Assembly (NCBI GenBank): GCA_023431285.1
Contig: JAEYXN010000131.1
Coordinates: forward strand, 1 to 19,850
Source: Bacteroidota bacterium
GTDB lineage: Bacteria > Bacteroidota > Bacteroidia > Cytophagales > Cyclobacteriaceae
Length of the DNA stretch: 19,850 nucleotides
Direction of reading: 5' to 3'
The notes beneath the pieces were generated by a model. That model had not been told where the DNA came from. It saw only the letters and a program-made list of their open reading frames with translations, and did not search any database. This document shows, in pieces, positions 6,402-14,232 of the stretch (its first letter is position 1; every line of letters begins with the position of its first letter). Both the position numbers and the translations under genes were made by a program.

Positions 6402-7310
6402 CTATTTGGTACGAGCAGCGCTATTAAGCGATGCAACTAATGAATCCAGTAAAGCGAGAGCTTGGGTTTGTCCGCTTAATTTCTCCTTCAGTATGGGTAA
6501 ACTTTTCCTAAGTGCTTGATTCCGTTTCAGCTTATCTCTCTGATAGATCTTTACCTTGTTGATTAGAGAGTCCCCTGATAATCCCTTATCACTTGCATAC
6601 TGTTTAATCCAAGCAGATTTATTTCCTTTAAATTTTAACTCACCCGACTGTTCCAGAATATGAATTAGTAACGCGGCATGCATGAGCTCATTAGATCGCA
6701 GAGATTCCTTGGGGAAAGATCGACGGACAGATCCGATCCAATCGTTGATAATTTCTCGCGTTGATTCCGTTATTATTTGAGCGTGTACTTCTACGACCCC
6801 CAGAATGAACCGCTTAAACCCATAAAAGTCAGAGTCAAAGTTTTCCTTCATCACAGCTTCAAGAAAAAATGGAATCTCGAACTGGTTCCTGCGAGAGAAA
6901 CCGAAAAGGAAAAGATCTGTGAAGAACTCATGATCAACAGCCTCCTTTAATGGCTTCAATAAATAATCGTGTCCAAGATATACCCAAGAATTAAAAACCT
7001 CTACGCCGTTTAAGTTTCGAGCGTCATCCAAGGCCGGCATCAAGTAACGATTCTTAAGAAGCAATTCTTGCTGTTGAAAAACGTCAAGCCCAGAGAAGTC
7101 ACTCCAAGTACTTTCTGAATGCAACTCTAGTGCCTTTTCAAAAGAAATCGTAAAGACCTTCATTAACAAAAAATCACATATAAGGTATCTGCATTCTTCA
7201 TGCTCGTGAGCATTGTCAAACAACGTCATCCGTTCAGGATTAATCATGAATCTATAGTTGTAATACTTAGACAAATCGTGTGGTCCCGGTGTTGGGTATG
7301 CTTTAGCCAT
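6402..7310 (-). CDS. Hypothetical protein of the element, no recognised domain
   Basis: It has 302 residues from the ATG at 7310; a TTG three codons earlier (7319) is the other possible start. The N-terminal half is rich in aromatic and acidic residues (HEHEECRYLICDFLLMKVF; many Phe, Leu, Asp) and looks globular and helical. The C-terminal ~90 residues are basic and helical (INKVKIYQRDKLKRNQALRK), suggesting a nucleic-acid or coiled-coil contact. No signal peptide or membrane segment is seen. It starts 14 bp after the integrase stop, so the two are surely co-transcribed. A gene at this place could regulate excision or be cargo such as phage interference. No function is claimed. Confidence 0.7.
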   Translation of the reverse strand: MAKAYPTPGPHDLSKYYNYRFMINPERMTLFDNAHEHEECRYLICDFLLMKVFTISFEKALELHSESTWSDFSGLDVFQQQELLLKNRYLMPALDDARNLNGVEVFNSWVYLGHDYLLKPLKEAVDHEFFTDLFLFGFSRRNQFEIPFFLEAVMKENFDSDFYGFKRFILGVVEVHAQIITESTREIINDWIGSVRRSFPKESLRSNELMHAALLIHILEQSGELKFKGNKSAWIKQYASDKGLSGDSLINKVKIYQRDKLKRNQALRKSLPILKEKLSGQTQALALLDSLVASLNSAARTK

Positions 7311-7324
7311 TATTTGCAAGCTTT

Positions 7325-8425
7325 CTAAAATATGCCAAGTTTGATTTTCCCAGCGGCCTTTATTTTATTTTGGTCAACCACTTTCGCATAGACTTGCGTA
7401 TTTTTTAGGCTCTTGTGGTTAAGCCCGTCAGAAACGGTATAGATATCTGTGCCTGCCGCCAGTTGTAAGGTTGCGTATGTGTGGCGGAAATTATGGAACG
7501 TAATCTTCTTCTTAATTCCTGCCTTCGCTACCCAAAGTTTAAGCTTCGCGTTATTATTAGCTGAGTAAACCATCCCTTTAAATACTAGATCTTTGGAGCC
7601 TTCTTCCTTTAACAGTCGGTAAGCTTCCTTCGAAAGGAACTTCACATGTGGCCGTCCTGTTTTCTCATCTACGCAGTTCAAATAAAACCCGGTCTTTTTT
7701 GAGAAAAAAATGTCATTCATATTTACTTTTACCACATCACTCCAACGAAGTCCAGTTACTGCAGAGAACAAAGCCATTCTCTTTAATCTATCGCACTCGC
7801 ATTCCGTTTTCACCAACTTCTTAAGTTCCTCCAGAGATAGGAAATGTTTGTTTGTCAGTTGAGCGGGAATTGCCTTGACTCTTCTACATGGATCATCATC
7901 CAAGTACTTGTCCTCAAAGGCACACTTTACCGCGAATTTAAATTTGTTGAAGTACGAGTGCTTTGAATTTTGTTTAAGGTCAGTAGTAGCAAGTAGGGCT
8001 TCTTTATAGTCTCGGACCAACATCTCAGAGAGATCTTCCATGAGGCATTTTTCTCCTGAAAAAATCTGGAACTGTTTGTAGGCACTCATCATGCTGTCGT
8101 AGGTCCCGTTGACGGATTTACGACGCTCCGCCAGATTCCGGAAGTATTCAAGGAAGTCCTTTTTGCGGTGTGTCGGTAAAAAGAATTTGTAATTGTCAGC
8201 CTGAATATGGATTTGCCGCTGCGCTCTAATATTTTGAGCAAGTATCATTGTCTCTTTGTTATGCATACGATCGGCTTCCCACTTCGGCTTCTCAAATAGG
8301 AACAGTTTTAGAAACTCTCGTCGTGTAGACTTACCAGTTACTGGATGAATAATAGGAGGGTAGAAGTCAAGATAGAGTGACTTTCTTCCCTTAGACATCT
8401 TCTTTTGTCTTAGCGATACTTTCAT
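7325..8425 (-). CDS. Tyrosine recombinase (site-specific integrase)
   Basis: This 366-residue protein has an N-terminal arm-binding-like region (1-90), a SAM-like core-binding domain (about 90-190) and a catalytic domain (195-360). The catalytic set is visible: Arg227 in VTGLRWSDVV, a likely Lys255 in DEKTGRPH, His311 and Arg314 in HNFRHTYATL, His337 in LNHKSLKNTQ, and the nucleophile Tyr346 in VYAKV. It cuts and rejoins DNA at att sites through a 3'-phosphotyrosine link to integrate or excise the element. Its ATG overlaps the stop of the zinc-finger/HTH gene by 4 bp, so they are translated together. The gene lies 600 bp from the mnmE 3' end and is the basis for the integration-site inference. 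All active residues are present, so it may be functional. Confidence 0.95.
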   Translation of the reverse strand: MKVSLRQKKMSKGRKSLYLDFYPPIIHPVTGKSTRREFLKLFLFEKPKWEADRMHNKETMILAQNIRAQRQIHIQADNYKFFLPTHRKKDFLEYFRNLAERRKSVNGTYDSMMSAYKQFQIFSGEKCLMEDLSEMLVRDYKEALLATTDLKQNSKHSYFNKFKFAVKCAFEDKYLDDDPCRRVKAIPAQLTNKHFLSLEELKKLVKTECECDRLKRMALFSAVTGLRWSDVVKVNMNDIFFSKKTGFYLNCVDEKTGRPHVKFLSKEAYRLLKEEGSKDLVFKGMVYSANNNAKLKLWVAKAGIKKKITFHNFRHTYATLQLAAGTDIYTVSDGLNHKSLKNTQVYAKVVDQNKIKAAGKIKLGIF

Positions 8426-8772
8426 AAAAATAACTTTTCGAGGTGCTTCTTGTATATGATAGTTCTGTTGCCAAGTTTGGTTGCCTTCAGCGAGCCCTTG
8501 CTGATCAAGCGTTCAATTGTTCGACGGCTCACACCCGTCAACGTTGCTGTCTCAACAACACTCAAAAACTCTTTGGCACTAAGCGCATCAAAAGGACGAG
8601 TGACAAGGCTCATTGTCTCCTTATTACTTTTTTCGATCTTCTTTTCCTTCAACCTTTTCTTGTAGGCCCTTTTAGAACAAGGATCACTGCAATACTGTGT
8701 GACGGTTGTCTTTGCTATAAACTCTTGGTTACAGTGAAGACAAATTCTCTTAACTCTAATATTTGAACTCAT
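8422..8772 (-). CDS. Zinc-finger and helix-turn-helix protein, likely excisionase or regulator
   Basis: Of 116 residues, the N-terminal part has CLHC at 11-14 and CSDPC at 28-32, a four-Cys zinc-ribbon pattern, followed by a basic stretch (KRAYKKRLKEKK). The C-terminal part is an HTH_17/excisionase domain: SVVETATLTGVSRRTIERLI, then KLGNRTIIYKKHLEKLF. It is the first gene of the element operon, overlaps the integrase start by 4 bp, and faces a 250-bp non-coding region with repeated motifs that it may bind. A role in controlling excision and integrase expression is inferred from the family and position. This zinc-finger plus HTH arrangement next to an integrase is common in Bacteroidota elements. 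Confidence 0.85.
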   Translation of the reverse strand: MSSNIRVKRICLHCNQEFIAKTTVTQYCSDPCSKRAYKKRLKEKKIEKSNKETMSLVTRPFDALSAKEFLSVVETATLTGVSRRTIERLISKGSLKATKLGNRTIIYKKHLEKLFL

Positions 8773-8800
8773 ATGTATTTTCGGTCGGGCAGCTAACGAC

Positions 8801-8892
8801 TAGATGCGTCTTAAATAGACAGAATGCGTCATACTGCGACATGTTCTCTCCCCATTTGTACCTCTTTTTCTAAATGACTACCCGAGGTACAA
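8801..8892. promoter_or_regulatory. Repeats in front of the integrase operon (candidate arm-type or operator sites)
   Basis: GATGCGTC (8803-8810) and AATGCGTC (8823-8830) are direct repeats 20 bp apart, with a related TGCGAC at 8835. A perfect 9-bp inverted pair TTGTACCTC (8856-8864) / GAGGTACAA (8884-8892) is separated by 19 bases. These lie between the first operon gene and the inferred att site, where recombinase arm sites, excisionase sites and the operon promoter would be expected. No clear Bacteroidota TAnnTTTG promoter was found. Confidence 0.4.
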
Positions 8893-8932
8893 GCAAATTA
8901 CAAAGAGAATTAAAAGATGAAATAGAATGTTA

Positions 8933-8982
8933 AAGAAAAATTGAAAAATAGAATTTCTCCTATGGCAGTTTGCCTATGAGAA
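8933..8982 (-). terminator. Probable terminator downstream of mnmE
   Basis: TTCTC(c)TA(t)GGCA (8955-8967) pairs with TGCCTA(t)GAGAA (8971-8982) around a short loop, with small bulges. On the minus strand the stem is followed by ATTCTATTTTTCAATTTTTC, rich in T. It starts about 40 bp after the mnmE stop. If the element inserted at the end of mnmE, this terminator was brought by the element. Confidence 0.55.
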
Positions 8983-9023
8983 TTAGTTCTAGTCTTAATT
9001 TGTTTTAAGATTCTTTAACAGGA

Positions 9024-9041
9024 TTATTTGCCGATACAAAA
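9024..9041 (-). other. Inferred attachment site at the 3' end of mnmE
   Basis: These are the last 18 bases of mnmE (reading TTTTGTATCGGCAAATAA on the minus strand), encoding the invariant C-terminal FCIGK. The 3' end of mnmE/trmE is the known integration site of SGI1-family islands, whose recombination leaves the C-terminal codons intact. Here an integrase gene sits directly beyond this end. No full 18-base second copy was found in the window, so the exact core is unproven. Confidence 0.45.
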
Positions 9042-10385
9042 CTTACTAAAAATATTATCCAACAAATCCTCCGTGGTGATCTGACCGGTAATCTCTCCTA
9101 AGTAGTGTAACGACTGACGAATGTCCATCGCAAGAAAATCTCCAGTCACTCCGTTAGACATACCTTCTAAAACGCGGTCCAGAGATTCGCGCGTTTGTAC
9201 GAGGTTCTGGTAGTGGCGAAGATTGGTCACCATCACATCGCCGGTCTTTACAGTTCTGATATGGAAGAAGGAAAGAATGCGTTCTTTCAACTCATCGATG
9301 TTCTGTCTCGTGGCCGCAGAAATGAAGATGAAGTCTTTTGTTCCGAGATGTTTCAATAATTCAGGGTCTGCTTTGTCAAGCTTGTTCCCAACTTTCAAAT
9401 AGGGAATACCCAGATGATGAAGATGCTCATCTTCCTGAGCAACTTCCGCAAGGGTGGTCTGTGAAAGGTCAAACAGATAAATGATCAGCGATGCCTTCTT
9501 CATTCTCTCACGGGTCCGCTCCACGCCAATGGCCTCTATGACATCCTGGGTTTCCCGTAGCCCTGCGGTGTCAATGAAACGAAAGTTGATCCCGCCAAGG
9601 ATCATCTCGTCCTCAATCACATCGCGCGTGGTACCGGCGATCTCTGATACAATGGCGCGCTCTTCATTCAACAGGATATTCAACAGGGTAGACTTCCCGG
9701 CATTAGGCTTCCCCGCGATAACGGTAGGGATACCGTTCTTGATTACGTTGCCTTCGTCGAACGACTGAATCAACGAAGAAAGATAGGATTGTATCTTTAG
9801 AATAAGCTTCCGCAAATCATCGCGCTTGGCAAACTCAACATCCTCTTCGCCAAAGTCGAGTTCCAATTCGATGAGAGAAGCAAAGTGAATTAACTCTTCG
9901 CGCAAATGATTGATCTCACGGGAGAATCCACCGCGCATCTGATTAAGCGCAGCCTGTCGCGCATTGTCTGTCTCTGCGTTTATAAGATCAGCCACTGCTT
10001 CAGCCTGCGCGAGATCGAACCTTCCATTGAGAAAGGCACGCTTTGTAAATTCTCCGGGCGAAGCAAGCCTGGCACCATGCTTCATCAATGCTTTGATGAT
10101 CTCTTTAATGATCACTGGTGACCCGTGACAAGAAATCTCTACCGCATTCTCCTTTGTAAATGAGTTCGGCTCGCGAAATACTGAAACCAACACCTCATCA
10201 ATGATCCGACCCTCATCTGCCAGGTTGCCAAAATGTATGGTGTGGGTGGGTTGATCGGCCAGGCGCTTTCCTTTGAAGGCCTTATCGGTGATGCTAATCG
10301 CTTCGGCACCTGAGAGACGGATGACGGCGATGGCGGAAATTCCCTGTGCTGTAGCCAGGGCCACGATAGTATCTGTGGCATGCAT
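9024..10385 (-). CDS. mnmE: tRNA modification GTPase MnmE
   Basis: MnmE with MnmG adds the aminomethyl-type group to C5 of wobble uridine 34 in certain tRNAs, using GTP and a tetrahydrofolate carbon donor. The 453-residue protein (usual length about 450-460) has an N-terminal folate-binding domain beginning TDTIVALATAQG, a helical domain, and an inserted G domain: GKPNAGKS (225-232), GTTRD (251-255), DTAG (272-275) and NKLD (334-337). It ends in the conserved FCIGK, whose Cys is needed for modification. The start is set at 10385 because MHATDTI aligns with known MnmE N-termini; a 21-codon upstream extension is open but lacks family support. It is intact even though an integrase-bearing element abuts its 3' end. 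It is divergent from the TonB-receptor operon. Confidence 0.97.
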   Translation of the reverse strand: MHATDTIVALATAQGISAIAVIRLSGAEAISITDKAFKGKRLADQPTHTIHFGNLADEGRIIDEVLVSVFREPNSFTKENAVEISCHGSPVIIKEIIKALMKHGARLASPGEFTKRAFLNGRFDLAQAEAVADLINAETDNARQAALNQMRGGFSREINHLREELIHFASLIELELDFGEEDVEFAKRDDLRKLILKIQSYLSSLIQSFDEGNVIKNGIPTVIAGKPNAGKSTLLNILLNEERAIVSEIAGTTRDVIEDEMILGGINFRFIDTAGLRETQDVIEAIGVERTRERMKKASLIIYLFDLSQTTLAEVAQEDEHLHHLGIPYLKVGNKLDKADPELLKHLGTKDFIFISAATRQNIDELKERILSFFHIRTVKTGDVMVTNLRHYQNLVQTRESLDRVLEGMSNGVTGDFLAMDIRQSLHYLGEITGQITTEDLLDNIFSKFCIGK

Positions 10386-10478
10386 GCCGCGAAGATAAAT
10401 GAAACAAGCCGTCCCGAATCGCCTTTCAAGGTGGATGGGCCAAAGCACTGGCAGGATTTTTACCGTTTTCGCCCCTTA

Positions 10479-10495
10479 TTTTGAATTATTCTAAA
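10479..10495. promoter_or_regulatory. Fur-box-like palindrome 1
   Basis: TTTTGAAT-T-ATTCTAAA is an 8-1-8 inverted repeat with 7 of 8 pairs matching (half-site TTTnGAAT). Its size and odd centre fit Fur-family operators. It lies 94 bp upstream of mnmE and 117 bp upstream of the TonB receptor, in the divergent promoter region. Confidence 0.5.
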
Positions 10496-10511
10496 CAAAA
10501 TGGCGAATCTC

Positions 10512-10528
10512 TTTGGAACGATTCTAAA
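10512..10528. promoter_or_regulatory. Fur-box-like palindrome 2
   Basis: TTTGGAAC-G-ATTCTAAA repeats the right half-site ATTCTAAA of the first box exactly, 33 bp downstream (about three helical turns). The left half matches at 6 of 8 positions. Two phased copies in front of an iron-type uptake operon make a shared repressor likely. Confidence 0.45.
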
Positions 10529-10553
10529 TAGATGTCATATTCGCGCAAAAGAA

Positions 10554-10597
10554 AGCCGTACAGCGGCAACTGTACGGCTACCCTTTCGGGGCTTTTT
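10554..10597 (+). promoter_or_regulatory. Leader hairpin with T run before the TonB receptor gene (possible attenuator)
   Basis: AGCCGTACAG / CTGTACGGCT (10554-10563 and 10570-10579) form a perfect 10-bp stem with a 6-base loop. ACCCTTTCGGGGC and five T follow (10593-10597), ending 15 bp before the ATG. AAAGCC (10552-10557) could instead pair with GGCTTT (10590-10595), giving two mutually exclusive folds. There is no plus-strand gene upstream to terminate, so this looks like 5' leader control. It does not resemble a riboswitch class I can name. Confidence 0.5.
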
Positions 10598-10611
10598 GAC
10601 GATCAAAAGCG

Positions 10612-12942
10612 ATGCAAAATATAAAAGTTTTGCTGTCGGTGTTGTTATACGCCTGCAGTATCATTTCAATATCCGCCCAGAGTAACAGCTCCATCCGAGG
10701 CGCCGTCAGAGATGAAAACGGCGAACCCGGAATCGGACTTCACGTATCCGTCGCGCCCGCGTCCATCGTAACGGTCACCGACCATTCCGGTTCATTTCTG
10801 ATAACAAACATCTCTCCCGGACGGTATACCTTAACTGTAACCGGCGTAGGATATAAGTCTAAAGAGCTGATTGTTACGGTTTCTTCAGGTAAAGAAACCA
10901 CTGTTACAACTTCGGTACAATATGAAACGGTTGAATTGGATGCAGTCACAGTAACCGGTCGGTCAGTTGTTCAGGATGCGAACCGACAAGCATTCAACAT
11001 CACTGCCATCGATGCTAAACAACTCTACAATACTACCCTCGACCTCGCAGGCGCCCTTGATCGGGTCGCTGGCATCCGCGTGCGGGAATCCGGTGGCGTA
11101 GGCTCAAATTTCAATCTTTCGCTCAACGGATTCTCAGGAAACCACATCCGCTACTTTATCGACGGCATCCCCATGGATGGCTTTGGATCCTCGTTCCAGA
11201 TTAACAACATTCCTATCAATGCGGCGGAAAGGCTCGAGGTATATAAAGGCGTGGTTCCCATATCGCTTGGGTCAGATGCCCTTGGCGGCGCCATAAATAT
11301 TGTTACCAGCGATCGTGCGCGCAACTACGTAGATTTTTCATATTCATATGGTTCATTCAACACTCATCGTAGTGTCCTCAACGCGGCGGCCACTTCCTCC
11401 AGCGGGCTAACGGTCCAGCTAAGTGCCTTCCAGAATTACTCAGACAACAATTATAAGGTGAAGGTGGATGCCGCTGATATCAATACTGGTGCGTACGCTC
11501 CGGGAATCTGGGTTCGTCGTTTTCACGACACCTATCACAACGAAACTATAGTCGCCAACGTCGGCGTGGTAAAAAAGAGATACGCCGATAAACTACTCCT
11601 GGGTATTACGCTGGGACGTAACTACAAAGAGATCCAGACCGGTGCGCGGATGGTCTCGGTGTTCGGAGGATGGCATCGTCGCGGTGAGATTGTTATGCCT
11701 ACGCTCAGATACAAGAAGAACGACCTTATCAAAGGGCTCGATGTAACGATCAATGCCAACTATAATCTGGGCAGCGAGCAAAACATCGACACAATGAATG
11801 TTCGGTTTGACTGGTTTGGAAACAGCAAAAGAACAGGCACAAGCGGGGAGAGGTCCAGAAGCATGTATAAATACCGCAATAACAACGGTCTGGCTACTGC
11901 GATGTTGAACTATCGGGTCAGCGACCGCCAGACCATAGCAATGAGCAACGTATTCAACACATTTAACCGTGAGGGCTCCGACAAGCTTAATCCCGCGACA
12001 GTTGATGCGCCACGTAAGACTAACAAAAACGTCCTCGGCGCAAGCTACACTTACAGCATCGAAGACTCTTTGAGTCTAGCTGTATTCGGCAAGTATATCA
12101 CCCAGATGAACGTGATTTCTGTGGAAGATTCCAAGGCGAATACAAGTCGACTCGGGTATGGAATCGTGGCCACATATTTTCTCACACCATCTCTACAAGT
12201 TAAGGCTTCCTATGAGCTTACGAACAGAATGCCGGAGGCCATTGAGATCTTTGGAGACGTTGAAAACCAGGAAGGTAATCCTAATCTGTTGCCGGAGCAG
12301 AGTAACAACATCAACCTCGGGCTGAGCGTTAGCTTCAGCGCCAGCCGCAGCAGTAAGTTTCTTCTTAACGCCAACGGAGTCTACAGAAACTCCGACAACT
12401 TCATCTACAGCAGATTGAATAACAATCAGTCACGACTGGTATCCGATAACCGTGATGGTGTCAGAACCCTGGGCGGCGATGGGGAAATACGGTACTCGTA
12501 CAAGAATTGGTTGTCGGCGGGCGCTACGATGACTTACCAATATCTGCAGAACATGCAGAAAGTGGAACCAGGCTATAGTGGAACCAGCCCTGTCTACCGT
12601 GATCAGATGCCCAACATTCCTTACTTGTTCGGCAATGCTGATGTGTCTGTCTCGCTAAAGAATGTCGGATCCGCCGGAAACAACCTGAACATCAGCTATA
12701 ACATACTGTATGTCCACGAATTTTTCCTCTACTGGCCCAGTCGTGGTGGAGACAAACTTTCGATCCCCGGACAGCTCAGCCACGATGTCAGCCTGGTGTA
12801 CAGCCTCAAAAATGGACGATACAACGCCGGCCTGGAAGCGAGAAATATAACGAACACGCTACTGTACGACAACTTCAGCTTACAGAAGCCTGGCCGCGCC
12901 TTCTATCTCAACCTTAGATATTTCCTCAGTAAGAACAAATAA
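10612..12942 (+). CDS. TonB-dependent outer-membrane receptor, XusA-like
   Basis: This 776-residue protein has a signal peptide (cleavage near SISAQ, about 23), a carboxypeptidase-regulatory-like beta domain (27-107, with TDHSGSFLITNISPGRYTL), a TonB-box-like segment VELDAVTVTGRS (108-118), a plug domain (about 120-235, with DGIPMDGFG and LGSDALGGAINIV), and a 22-strand-type barrel ending in an aromatic-rich strand near the C-terminus. RMPEAIEIFGD followed by NPNLLPEQSNN matches the region seen in siderophore and heme receptors. It imports a ligand through the outer membrane using TonB energy. A DUF4374 lipoprotein gene and PepSY genes follow, the set found in the Bacteroides XusABC xenosiderophore system. 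Two Fur-box-like sites and a leader hairpin lie upstream. The substrate is inferred to be a ferric siderophore, not proven. Confidence 0.9.
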   Translation: MQNIKVLLSVLLYACSIISISAQSNSSIRGAVRDENGEPGIGLHVSVAPASIVTVTDHSGSFLITNISPGRYTLTVTGVGYKSKELIVTVSSGKETTVTTSVQYETVELDAVTVTGRSVVQDANRQAFNITAIDAKQLYNTTLDLAGALDRVAGIRVRESGGVGSNFNLSLNGFSGNHIRYFIDGIPMDGFGSSFQINNIPINAAERLEVYKGVVPISLGSDALGGAINIVTSDRARNYVDFSYSYGSFNTHRSVLNAAATSSSGLTVQLSAFQNYSDNNYKVKVDAADINTGAYAPGIWVRRFHDTYHNETIVANVGVVKKRYADKLLLGITLGRNYKEIQTGARMVSVFGGWHRRGEIVMPTLRYKKNDLIKGLDVTINANYNLGSEQNIDTMNVRFDWFGNSKRTGTSGERSRSMYKYRNNNGLATAMLNYRVSDRQTIAMSNVFNTFNREGSDKLNPATVDAPRKTNKNVLGASYTYSIEDSLSLAVFGKYITQMNVISVEDSKANTSRLGYGIVATYFLTPSLQVKASYELTNRMPEAIEIFGDVENQEGNPNLLPEQSNNINLGLSVSFSASRSSKFLLNANGVYRNSDNFIYSRLNNNQSRLVSDNRDGVRTLGGDGEIRYSYKNWLSAGATMTYQYLQNMQKVEPGYSGTSPVYRDQMPNIPYLFGNADVSVSLKNVGSAGNNLNISYNILYVHEFFLYWPSRGGDKLSIPGQLSHDVSLVYSLKNGRYNAGLEARNITNTLLYDNFSLQKPGRAFYLNLRYFLSKNK

Positions 12943-12956
12943 ACAAGTACGCACCC

Positions 12957-14162
12957 ATGAATACAAAATTCAGACTTATTGCATTTCTGACCCTTGGCGC
13001 CCTCGCATTTTCCTGCTCGAATGACGACCCGAAACCCGACAATCCCGGTAACTTCATTCTTACAGTGACGCCAGCGGCATCGACAGGAGTTGCCGATTAT
13101 CTATTGACAGCAGGGAGCCTTGAAACAGGAGTAGTCTCAACCGCGAATAATGGCATTGAACAGGATGGAACCTATCGATACTATGTCACGCATAATAACA
13201 AGTTTTTCAGTTTGCTGTATGGCCAGGGTAATCCCGGCGCAGTCACCGCGTACGATATCCGTGATGGAAAACTTAACAAACTCACAAACTTTCAGACTGA
13301 GACCGTACAGGCATTTGCTCCCGTGAATGATGATCTCCTGTTGCTTAAGATTTCACGAAGTCTCGAATCACCAACATCCACCTGGTACAAGGTGAGCACT
13401 GAAAGTTTGACCATCACTTCCGAGGGATCCATCAATACCCTTCAACTCACCGGTCTCGATGAGCTCGCACACTTCACCTGGATCAAACAGGTAGGTGATA
13501 AAGTGTACGCTCCCTTCCAGACAATTAAAGACCGGAACTTCAATACCGACTATCCAGACAATGCCTGGATCGCCGTGTTCAACTATGCAGATATGTCATT
13601 CGACAAAATCATTGAAGACGAGCGCACGAGTTTCATCGGTAAATATTTTACTGATGGACTTTCTATACATGAGAATGGTGACATTTATGCATTCTCTCCT
13701 TCGGCAGCAACCACTGATGGAGCATTGTCGTCAACCAAACCATCTGCGATCACTCGTATTAAAGCTGGCACCAGCGAATTTGACCTTTCATACTATTTCG
13801 ATGTAGAGGCAGAAAGCGATGGCAGGAATATAACGTCATGGCTGTACGTTGGAAACAACAACTATATAGTGCATTCTCAGCTCGAATCTGAAAGATCTGC
13901 TTTCCCTACAGGTCTTCACCTGGGTGTGGTAAACGTAGTCGACAAGACCTATAAACCCGTCACTGGCCTCCCGGCAGCGGCCGATATCACGTCCCTCACC
14001 ACGAACAATTACACTCCTAAGGATGGCAACACAGGGTACGTCGGCGTAAACCTAAAGGATGGCACCGGGTATGTATATAAAATTGATGTCGCATCCCGAA
14101 CAGCAACGCAGGGATTAAAGATTGAAGGCGGCACACTCACTGCAATTGAACATCTGGATTAA
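12957..14162 (+). CDS. DUF4374 surface lipoprotein, XusB-like
   Basis: This 401-residue protein has a type II signal peptide and lipobox ALAFSC (Cys20), then an SNDDPKPDNPG linker in which acidic residues close to the Cys fit Bacteroidota surface-export signals. The body, with many repeated beta segments, matches DUF4374 and is probably a beta-propeller. In Bacteroides thetaiotaomicron the family member XusB binds xenosiderophores on the cell surface and hands them to the receptor XusA. It starts 14 bp after the receptor gene, so it belongs to the same transcript. A stem-loop follows its stop (14170-14203), which may lower expression of the membrane genes downstream relative to receptor and lipoprotein. 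Confidence 0.85.
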   Translation: MNTKFRLIAFLTLGALAFSCSNDDPKPDNPGNFILTVTPAASTGVADYLLTAGSLETGVVSTANNGIEQDGTYRYYVTHNNKFFSLLYGQGNPGAVTAYDIRDGKLNKLTNFQTETVQAFAPVNDDLLLLKISRSLESPTSTWYKVSTESLTITSEGSINTLQLTGLDELAHFTWIKQVGDKVYAPFQTIKDRNFNTDYPDNAWIAVFNYADMSFDKIIEDERTSFIGKYFTDGLSIHENGDIYAFSPSAATTDGALSSTKPSAITRIKAGTSEFDLSYYFDVEAESDGRNITSWLYVGNNNYIVHSQLESERSAFPTGLHLGVVNVVDKTYKPVTGLPAAADITSLTTNNYTPKDGNTGYVGVNLKDGTGYVYKIDVASRTATQGLKIEGGTLTAIEHLD

Positions 14163-14169
14163 ACATTAT

Positions 14170-14203
14170 TATGGCATATCCGATCCTGATCGGGTGTGCC
14201 ATA
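14170..14203 (+). terminator. Long hairpin inside the uptake operon
   Basis: TATGGCATATCCGATC pairs with GATCGGGTGTGCCATA over 16 bp with two G-U pairs on the RNA. Only CTTATTC follows, so termination would be partial. It may serve as mRNA processing or stabilisation between the lipoprotein gene and the membrane genes. Confidence 0.65.
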
Positions 14204-14232
14204 CTTATTCAGCGTGACCTGATAAGAAAAGT

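Noticed and set aside
8443..8766. Plus-strand frames opposite the zinc-finger/HTH gene
   Set aside because: The minus-strand frame has a clear zinc-ribbon and HTH with a 4-bp overlap to the integrase, so the opposite frames are shadows.
8773..9023. tRNA gene as the integration target
   Set aside because: No tRNA-like cloverleaf or CCA end is visible between the integrase operon and mnmE; the mnmE 3' end is the better candidate.
10386..10448. A 21-codon N-terminal extension of mnmE
   Set aside because: MnmE proteins begin close to the TDTIVALAT motif; the extension has no family support and the ATG at 10385 gives the usual length.
10500..10685. A 61-residue frame across the TonB-receptor leader
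   Set aside because: It runs through the hairpin and overlaps the receptor signal peptide in another frame, with no recognisable product. A leader peptide is possible but unsupported.
13495..13806. A 103-residue frame inside the DUF4374 gene
   Set aside because: It lies wholly in another frame of a well-supported lipoprotein gene.
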